From: Pseudomonadota bacterium
GTDB lineage: Bacteria > Myxococcota_A > Polyangia > Fen-1088
Assembly (NCBI GenBank): GCA_017881315.1
Contig: JADGRB010000004.1
Location: forward strand, 1 to 52,197
Reading direction: 5' to 3'
Length of the DNA stretch: 52,197 nt
The notes under the pieces were generated by a model that saw nothing but the letters and a program-made list of their open reading frames with translations, was not told the DNA's origin and searched no databases. Shown here one piece after another: positions 47,037-52,197 of this stretch (its first letter is position 1; the number at the start of each line of letters is the position of its first letter). Made by a program: the position numbers and the translations under genes.

Positions 47037-48119
47037 ATGGCGCTCGTGGATCGACTGGCGGAGCTGGTCTCGTTCGATACCCAGAACCCGGAGGGTGAGG
47101 AACGCCCGCTCTGCCACCGCCTGGCGGTCGAGCTAGGCGCGCTCGGCGCGCGTTCCGTCGACGAGGTCGAGGTCGGCGACCACGCCTACGTCTACGCGCG
47201 GTTCGGGACGGAGCTTCCGCGGTTGGTCTTGAACGCGCACGTCGATACCGTGCCGGCGAACAGCGGCTACAGCTCGCCGCCGCATCTGCTCGTCCGCCGG
47301 GGCGATCGTCTGCACGGGCTCGGCACCTGCGACATCAAGGGCGCCATCGCCGGCGTGCTCGAAGCGCTGGCGACGGGGCCGGTGAATCGCTCCGTGGGCG
47401 TGCTCTTCTCGGGCGACGAGGAGCGGGGCGGCAGCTGCATCCGCGCGTTCCTCGACAGCGAGGCGGCCCGCGGGCTGGAGCGGGCGATCGTCTGCGAGCC
47501 GACCGGCTGCCGGGTCGGGATCCGCCATCGCGGGATCGGCGCGGCGACGGCGACGCTGGAGGGACCGGGCGGACACTCGTCGCTCGTCGACGGGCTCACC
47601 AACCCGGTGGCGGTGCTGGCGCGGGCGGCGGTGGCCCTCGACGAGATGGGCCTCGAGCACAAGGGGAAGGGCCCCGCCGGCTTCGAAGGAATCCACCTCA
47701 ACGTCGCGGCGCTCGACGGCGGGATCGCGTTCAACGTGGTGCCGACGCGGGCCACCCTCTCGTTCTCGCTGCGGCCGGCGCCCGGCGCGATCGGCGCCAG
47801 CGTCGAGCAGCTGTTCGCCGAGGCCGAGCGGCGCGTGCGGGTCGCCGCCGCGCCGCACCCGATCGTCTGGGAGGTGGTGACGTCGAGCCCGCCCTTCGCC
47901 ACCCGCGACATCCCCGCGTTCGCCCCGCTGTTTGGCGGGCGCATCGAGGACGCCGTCGATCTGGGATTCTGGACGGAGGCGGCACGCTTTGCCGAGCGCG
48001 GGATCGACGCCGTCGTCTTCGGTCCCGGCGACGTCGCGCAGGCCCACGCCGCCGACGAGTTCGTCACGATCGCCGACCTGGAAGCCGCGCACGCGGTTTT
48101 CGCGGCGGTGCTTCGCTGA
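47037..48119 (+). CDS. M20 deacetylase, ArgE'-like (acetylornithine/acetylcitrulline)
   Basis: 360 residues from ATG 47037. M20 metal ligands: NAHVDTVPA (His, Asp), GLGTCDIKGA (Asp), SGDEERGG (Glu-Glu), CEPTG and HAADEFV (His). GPGGHSS belongs to the dimerisation domain. The C-terminal DLGFWTEAARFAERGI then FGPGDVAQAHAADEFVTIADL strongly recalls the Xanthomonas-type ArgE' (acetylcitrulline deacetylase) proteins, judged from memory. The gene overlaps the NAGS gene by one base (TGATG), placing it in arginine synthesis. DapE-like desuccinylase is the main alternative. Confidence 0.75.
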   Translation: MALVDRLAELVSFDTQNPEGEERPLCHRLAVELGALGARSVDEVEVGDHAYVYARFGTELPRLVLNAHVDTVPANSGYSSPPHLLVRRGDRLHGLGTCDIKGAIAGVLEALATGPVNRSVGVLFSGDEERGGSCIRAFLDSEAARGLERAIVCEPTGCRVGIRHRGIGAATATLEGPGGHSSLVDGLTNPVAVLARAAVALDEMGLEHKGKGPAGFEGIHLNVAALDGGIAFNVVPTRATLSFSLRPAPGAIGASVEQLFAEAERRVRVAAAPHPIVWEVVTSSPPFATRDIPAFAPLFGGRIEDAVDLGFWTEAARFAERGIDAVVFGPGDVAQAHAADEFVTIADLEAAHAVFAAVLR

Positions 48120-49267
48120 TGGAAGCGGAGATCGTCCAGCGCTTCCTCGAGAGCGTCGGCGCCAAAGCCGACATCGACCTCTATCTCCGCCTGTTCCGCG
48201 CGCAGCGCAAGGAGAGCTTCGCGATCCTGGCGCCCAACGCGCAGATCGTGAAGAGCGCGCTCGATCCGGTGCACTTCGATCTGCGCATCCTGGCGGGCCT
48301 CGGCCTCCTGCCGGTCGTGTTGCTGGGCCTGCTCGAACCGAAGGACGCCGACGCGCAGGCGGCGCGGGTCGCGGCCTGGCTGGTCGAAGACGAGGTGCCC
48401 TGCGACGTCATTCGCGCCGACGTCGCGGTCGGTCCGGAGACCATCCGGGCCATCGGGGCGGCCGTCGCCCGGGGCGCGATTCCGCTCGTCTCTCTCGAGG
48501 CCTGCGCGGCGCAGACCATCGACGCGCGCTTCCGTCTGCTCGCGACCCTCGCCACCGCGCTCGAGACGCGCAAGGTGGTGTTCTTGAGCCGGCGGGCGGG
48601 CCTGGTGCTGGCCGCGGGGCCCCCACCGTCGGTGGTGAGCCTGGCGACTGACACCGAGCGGCTGCTGGCGCCCGGCGTGCTGTCGCGCGGCCAGGCGTTG
48701 CTGCTCCGGCAGGTGAAGCAGCTCCTCGAGCGGGTTCCACATCGGCTGAGCGCGACCGTCGTGAACCCACTGGCGCTGCTGCGCGAGCTGTTTACGGTCA
48801 ACGGCGCCGGGACCCTGATCCGCAAGGGCTCGCGCATCGAAACCCACAGCGGATGGGAGGGCGTCGACCAGGCCCGTCTGCGGGCGCTCTTCGCGTCGGC
48901 GTTCGGGCGCACGGTCGGCGACGGGCTCTTCGCGCGCAAAGTCTCGCGGACCTTCGTCGAGGAGAGCTACCGCGGCGCCGCCGTCATCGAGGAGACGCCC
49001 GTCGCCCCCTACCTCACGAAGTTCGCGGTCGAGCGCCAGGCGCAAGGCGAGGGTCTGGGCGGCGAGATCTGGTCACTGGTCACCCGCGACTACCCGGCGT
49101 TCTTCTGGCGCTCTCGCCCCGAAAACGCGATCACCGCCTGGTACGCCAAGCAGTGCGACGGCCTGGCCCGCTTTCCCGCGTGGCACGTCTTCTGGCGCGG
49201 CCTCCCGATCGAAACCATCGACCCCGCGGTGCGCGCCGCACTCTCCGCGCCGAGCGACTTCGACTAG
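48119..49267 (+). CDS. N-acetylglutamate synthase with degenerate amino-acid-kinase domain
   Basis: 382 residues. The N-terminal 230 have the amino-acid-kinase fold of NAGK-S (LREIKQLLxxLP analog LLRQVKQLLERVPHRL; LLRELFTVNGAGTLIRKGSRI). The ATP/Gly loops are missing: the usual K(V/Y)GG near residue 35 reads APNAQIVK, and HGAGPQ(L/I)D reads LGLLEPKD. From about 240 is a NAT/DUF619-like acetyltransferase (DQARLRALFASAFGRT, AVIEETPVAPYLTKFAVE, FFWRSRPENAITAWYAKQCDGL). So likely makes N-acetylglutamate without phosphorylating it. Ends on a shared CTAG with lysA. Confidence 0.8.
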   Translation: MEAEIVQRFLESVGAKADIDLYLRLFRAQRKESFAILAPNAQIVKSALDPVHFDLRILAGLGLLPVVLLGLLEPKDADAQAARVAAWLVEDEVPCDVIRADVAVGPETIRAIGAAVARGAIPLVSLEACAAQTIDARFRLLATLATALETRKVVFLSRRAGLVLAAGPPPSVVSLATDTERLLAPGVLSRGQALLLRQVKQLLERVPHRLSATVVNPLALLRELFTVNGAGTLIRKGSRIETHSGWEGVDQARLRALFASAFGRTVGDGLFARKVSRTFVEESYRGAAVIEETPVAPYLTKFAVERQAQGEGLGGEIWSLVTRDYPAFFWRSRPENAITAWYAKQCDGLARFPAWHVFWRGLPIETIDPAVRAALSAPSDFD

Positions 49268-50550
49268 AATAGTCTCTCGTCGCACTCGGCGCGCGTGACG
49301 TCGTCGATGGTCTCTCGCCGGGCGACGAGCGTGGCGCTTCCATCTTCCCAGAAGATCTGCGGCGCGCGGCCCAGCGACACGTAGTTGGAGCTCATCGCCG
49401 CCCCGTAGGCCCCCGCGTCGTGCAGCACCAGCAGATCGCCCAGATCGGGGCGGGGCAGCTGGCGCGGGTCGAGCAGCTCCTTGTCGTCGCGGGTGAAGAC
49501 GTCGCCGCTCTCGCAGAGCGGACCGGCGACGACGAACGGCTCGGGCGCTCGCGCAGCGCCGCGGCCGACGATGGAGATGTGGTGGTAAGCGCCGTACATC
49601 GCCGGCCGCACCAGATCGTTGAAACCGGCGTCCACCATGATGAAGCGGTGGCCCGAGCCTTTGGTGTTGGCCTCGGTCTCCTTGATGTCCTTCACCCGGC
49701 AGACCAAGAGGCCGGCCGCGGCGACCGCGTAGCGTCCGGGCTCGATCTCGACGCGGATCGGACGGCCGGCCGACTTCGCGAACGTCTCGGCCGCCTCGAC
49801 GAGCAGGCGGCGAAAACCGGCCAGGTCGTAACGCTCGGCGCCCGGGCGGTACGCGTAAGGGATGCCGCCGCCCAGGTTCACCGCCTCGACGTCGGGGAAC
49901 TCGTGGAGCTGCGCGCCGAGGAGGTCCACCAGGCGTCGCAGGTTCTGGTCGAATTCGCGGATCTGGGGACCGGTTCCGACGTGCGCGTGCAGGGCGACGA
50001 TCGGCAGCTTTGCCGTCGCCGCCCGCCCGCGCAGCCGATCCAGGGCCTGGTGCCAGATACCGTGCTTGGACGACGGTCCGCCCGTGTCGCAAGACTCCAC
50101 GTGGCCGTGCCCGAAACCGGGGTTCACGCGCACCGCGATCGGCCCTGCGTACCCGGCGCCATGAAGCTCGTCGATCATGCCGGGCGATCCGACGTTGGGC
50201 AGCACGCCGTGCTCGAGGATCGTCGTGAGCGCGTTGTCGCGCAGCACGTCGGCGGTCAGCATGACCACCGGCGGCTCGGCGCCCATGGCGAAGCCGGCGC
50301 GACGCGCGCGCAGCACCTCGTTGCCGCTCACGGCGTCGATCCAGAGCCCGGCCTCCCGCACCCGCGCCAGCACCTTGCCGCTGGAGTTGGCTTTCATCGC
50401 GTAGCGCGCCTGCAGCGCGCCGCCCGCGGTGAGCGTCGTGAGATCGCCCAGGCGCCGGCCGAGCTCGGCCCCGTCGTAGAGATAAAAAGGCGTTCCGACT
50501 TCGTCGGCCAGACGACTCAAGGGGTAGGAATCGAGATCGAGGGACGGCAT
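49264..50550 (-). CDS. lysA: diaminopimelate decarboxylase
   Basis: 428 residues from ATG 50550 (MPSLDLDSYPLSRLA), with an upstream in-frame ATG at 50625 that adds no similarity. A PLP fold-type III enzyme: PLP-Lys in ARYAMKANS, LHAHVGTGPQ, LGGGIPYAY, EPGRYAVAAAG, and the active Cys in GPLCESGDVFTRDD. Makes lysine from meso-diaminopimelate. TTCACG (50587-50582), 18 bases, TAGTTT (50563-50558) predict +1 at 50551, so leaderless. Its stop shares CTAG with the NAGS gene. Confidence 0.95.
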   Translation of the reverse strand: MPSLDLDSYPLSRLADEVGTPFYLYDGAELGRRLGDLTTLTAGGALQARYAMKANSSGKVLARVREAGLWIDAVSGNEVLRARRAGFAMGAEPPVVMLTADVLRDNALTTILEHGVLPNVGSPGMIDELHGAGYAGPIAVRVNPGFGHGHVESCDTGGPSSKHGIWHQALDRLRGRAATAKLPIVALHAHVGTGPQIREFDQNLRRLVDLLGAQLHEFPDVEAVNLGGGIPYAYRPGAERYDLAGFRRLLVEAAETFAKSAGRPIRVEIEPGRYAVAAAGLLVCRVKDIKETEANTKGSGHRFIMVDAGFNDLVRPAMYGAYHHISIVGRGAARAPEPFVVAGPLCESGDVFTRDDKELLDPRQLPRPDLGDLLVLHDAGAYGAAMSSNYVSLGRAPQIFWEDGSATLVARRETIDDVTRAECDERLF

Positions 50551-50557
50551 CGCGGCG

Positions 50558-50587
50558 AAACTATCCCAGATGCGGCGCGGGCGTGAA
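50558..50587 (-). promoter_or_regulatory. promoter of lysA
   Basis: TTCACG (50587-50582), 18-base spacer, TAGTTT (50563-50558). Predicted +1 at 50551, one base before the ATG. Confidence 0.45.
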
Positions 50588-50671
50588 AGGCGGTAGATAC
50601 CGGCGGTAGAGGCAGGCGCCGCCAACCGGATACGGTCGCCGCGAGTCCCCGCGCCGCGTCGGCGGCACCCG

Positions 50672-50701
50672 TTGACTTCCGGGGCGCGCGGTCTTTAGAT
50701 T
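50672..50701 (+). promoter_or_regulatory. promoter of the 50708 TPR gene
   Basis: TTGACT (50672-50677), 18-base spacer, TAGATT (50696-50701). Predicted +1 at 50708, the first base of the GTG start. One of the clearest leaderless signals here. Confidence 0.6.
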
Positions 50702-50707
50702 CCGCTC

Positions 50708-51433
50708 GTGCGAGGGCTAACCGGGGCGAGCGTCGTGCTCTTGGCGGCGTTGCTGTCGGCGGGCCGCCCGGCGCGCGCCGCCGACGCGCGGACGGAGACG
50801 GCGCGCGAGCACTCCGGGCAGGGAGACGCCTACTACAAGCTCGAGAAGTACGGGAACGCCATCGGCGAATACGAGCAGGCCTACCTGGCCAAAGCCGACC
50901 CCAGCTTTCTCTACAACATCGCGCAGTGTCACCGGCTGATGGGCCACAGCGCCGAGGCGATCAAATTCTATCGTCGCTTCCTGAAGGACGCGCCGAACGC
51001 GCCCAACCGGGTCGTCGCCGAAAAGCACATCAAGGATCTCGAAGAGACGTCTGCCCACCCGGTGCCTGCCGCCGAGACGCCGAGCGCGCCTCGCCCGCAG
51101 ACGCTCCCGACGCCGCTGGCCGCACCGCCGGCGGTGACACCCACGGCGCCTCCGCCCGCGTCATCCTCGCTACCCACCTCTTCCGGACTGGAGCCGGCGG
51201 CGGCCGCGCCCGCGCTGGCATTGAACGCACCTCCACCTACGTCGTCGCCCTCGACCGAGATCGCCCCGATCGCTGAAAACGGTGCTGCTCCCTCCCAAAT
51301 GGAGGCGCGCCCGTTTTATAATAGATGGTGGTTTTGGACTGCGGTCGGGGTGGTCGTCCTCGGCGGAATCGTCGTGGCGGTGGTGGCGGCCAAGCACGAT
51401 CCGGCCTGTCCCGGGGGTTTCACATGCAATTAA
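50708..51433 (+). CDS. exported TPR protein with C-terminal membrane helix
   Basis: 241 residues from GTG 50708. A signal peptide (VVLLAALLSAGRPARAADA) is followed by two TPR-like units (GDAYYKLEKYGNAIGEYEQAYLAK, split as GDAYYKLEKYGNAI and GEYEQAYLAKADPSF; then FLYNIAQCHRLMGHSAEAIKFYRRF). A Pro/Ala/Ser linker runs from about 110 to 200, then one membrane helix (WWFWTAVGVVVLGGIVVAVV). This architecture is common in myxobacteria and of unknown role. Its last ten bases overlap the start of the next gene (51424). Confidence 0.75.
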   Translation: MRGLTGASVVLLAALLSAGRPARAADARTETAREHSGQGDAYYKLEKYGNAIGEYEQAYLAKADPSFLYNIAQCHRLMGHSAEAIKFYRRFLKDAPNAPNRVVAEKHIKDLEETSAHPVPAAETPSAPRPQTLPTPLAAPPAVTPTAPPPASSSLPTSSGLEPAAAAPALALNAPPPTSSPSTEIAPIAENGAAPSQMEARPFYNRWWFWTAVGVVVLGGIVVAVVAAKHDPACPGGFTCN

Positions 51434-52197
51434 AGAGCTGGCAAAAGATCTTATTGGCGGCGGCGATCGTGGTGGTTCCGATCGTCTCGTGCAGCCAGCG
51501 ATCGCTGGTGCTGATGAACGTGAAGGTCAGCGGGACCGCGACGTTTTCCGACGCCACGCTGGTGATCACCGCGAACGACGATCAGAAGACGACCTTCGCG
51601 GGCATCGCGCTCGACCAGACCGCATACCGCGCCGGGGTCTATTTGCCGTCCGACATGAGCGGCCAGGTCATGTTCAAGGCCGAGGTCGACGAGGGCAACT
51701 GCATCGTCGGAACCGGCAGCGCGATGGCCGACGTGAGCGGCGGCGGGACGATCGGGCCGATCGATCTGATCATCACGCCGATGGTTCCCTGCGTTCCGAT
51801 CAGCGACGGTGGCCAGACGGGCGCCGGCGGCGCGGGTGGAGCATCGGGCACCGCGGGCCACAGTGGCGGCGGCGTCGGCGGGATGACGGGAAGCGCGGGC
51901 GCGGGCGGGATGACCGGGAGCGCGGGCGCGGGCGGGTTGACGGGAAGCGCGGGCGGCGGTGGCAGGACCGGAACCGCGGGCAGCTCCGGGAGCGCTGGCC
52001 GGGGCGGGACCACCGGCAGCGCCGGCCGTGGCGGCACGGGCGGAGGTGGCGCCAACGGCGGGCGCGGCGGAATGGGGAACGGCAGCGGCGGGATGGCTGG
52101 CTCGATCTCGCCGGTCGGCACCGGCGGCTCGATCTCGCCGGTCGGCACCGGCGGCTCGATCTCGCCGGTCGGCACCGGCGGCTCGATCTCGCCGGTC
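51424..52197 (+). CDS. Gly-rich lipoprotein, 3' end outside the window
   Basis: At least 258 residues, no stop before the window ends. Start ATG 51424 lies inside the previous gene (10-base overlap). Signal peptide with lipobox PIVSC; residues 24-120 form a globular domain (LVLMNVKVSGTATFSDATLV, YRAGVYLPSDMSGQVMFKAE). From about 125 the chain is Gly/Ala/Ser/Thr-rich with repeats of GSAGAGGMT type, ending in exact nine-residue repeats GSISPVGTG. Likely a surface lipoprotein; the domain after the repeats is missing. Confidence 0.7.
   Translation, partial: MQLKSWQKILLAAAIVVVPIVSCSQRSLVLMNVKVSGTATFSDATLVITANDDQKTTFAGIALDQTAYRAGVYLPSDMSGQVMFKAEVDEGNCIVGTGSAMADVSGGGTIGPIDLIITPMVPCVPISDGGQTGAGGAGGASGTAGHSGGGVGGMTGSAGAGGMTGSAGAGGLTGSAGGGGRTGTAGSSGSAGRGGTTGSAGRGGTGGGGANGGRGGMGNGSGGMAGSISPVGTGGSISPVGTGGSISPVGTGGSISPV
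52099..52197 (+). repeat. 27-base perfect tandem repeat at window end
   Basis: Units at 52099-52125, 52126-52152, 52153-52179 and a partial 52180-52197 are identical and code GSISPVGTG. True copy number is unknown since the window stops inside the array. Confidence 0.9.

Noticed and set aside
47267..49045. 592-codon minus-strand open frame antisense to the deacetylase and NAGS genes
   Set aside because: Both plus genes show clear enzyme motifs; the antisense frame does not.
52099..52197. CRISPR-like array
   Set aside because: Units are contiguous with no spacers and are in frame with a lipoprotein gene; it is a coding tandem repeat.

Overview
The window is gene-dense, G+C-rich DNA (roughly two thirds G+C or more, strong G/C in third codon positions, hence many long antisense open frames) from a Gram-negative chromosome. 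Tad pilus proteins, an ECF sigma/FecR operon, several Gly/Ala-rich lipoproteins, a GH128-like lipoprotein, short conserved secreted proteins and DapL-type lysine synthesis point to a myxobacterium-like member of Myxococcota (inference from gene content; no rRNA is present). I see no tRNA, rRNA, insertion sequence, prophage or CRISPR array, and no stretch over 300 bases without a gene.

Layout. 1-561: end of a Tad pilin-like pair (TadE, TadG start). 683-5115: three tandem paralogous polytopic membrane proteins. 5135-8606 (minus): exported Bcp-type peroxiredoxin and UvrA. 8764-9424: a small protein plus nucleotidyltransferase pair resembling a toxin-antitoxin module. 9415-11546 (minus): DapL-like aminotransferase and PdxA. 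11698-13973: a Cys/His protein with a histone-H1-like tail, MurA and short-form HisG. 14133-19317: a di-heme cytochrome lipoprotein, a GT-C-like membrane glycosyltransferase and a membrane spermidine-synthase-like protein. 19499-21936: FmdB-like zinc ribbon, GroES, GroEL. 21995-24909 (minus): DksA-like protein, RimO and a membrane-anchored FAM20/HipA-like kinase. 24963-28735: Cys-rich protein, Yip1-TlpA fusion, type III pantothenate kinase, DUF2254-like protein. 28760-32556 (minus): ECF sigma, FecR protein, putative beta-barrel protein, LamG-like lipoprotein. 32699-37543: secreted/TPR-like protein, receiver domain, repeat-rich secreted protein, lipoprotein, Smr protein, SPFH lipoprotein and a small exported protein. 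37670-44295: GAPDH, GH128-like lipoprotein, MFS transporter, unknown membrane-anchored protein, CPBP-like protein, Lys/Ala-rich exported protein. 44468-50550: DUF5916/CBM9-like outer-membrane protein, an ArgE'-like deacetylase followed by an N-acetylglutamate synthase with a degenerate kinase domain, then LysA. 50708-end: TPR protein and a Gly-rich lipoprotein that runs off the window inside a 27-bp tandem repeat.

How parts fit. DapL-type aminotransferase and LysA are two steps of the diaminopimelate/lysine route. The ArgE'/NAGS pair suggests an acetylated arginine pathway like that of Xanthomonas or Bacteroidetes. The ECF operon looks like one cell-surface signalling unit.

Most notable signals: (1) many genes have a -10 box placed so that the predicted transcription start falls on or within a few bases of the start codon (leaderless or nearly so); three divergent pairs share overlapping, symmetric -10 boxes; (2) a dispersed ~75-bp hairpin repeat occurs twice, in opposite orientation, with a compensating base-pair insertion in its hairpin, one copy lying between groES and groEL; (3) a FAM20/HipA-like kinase with an N-terminal membrane anchor; (4) a kinase-degenerate NAGS beside an ArgE'-like enzyme; (5) a nucleotidyltransferase pair whose -10 box sits inside a perfect inverted repeat.
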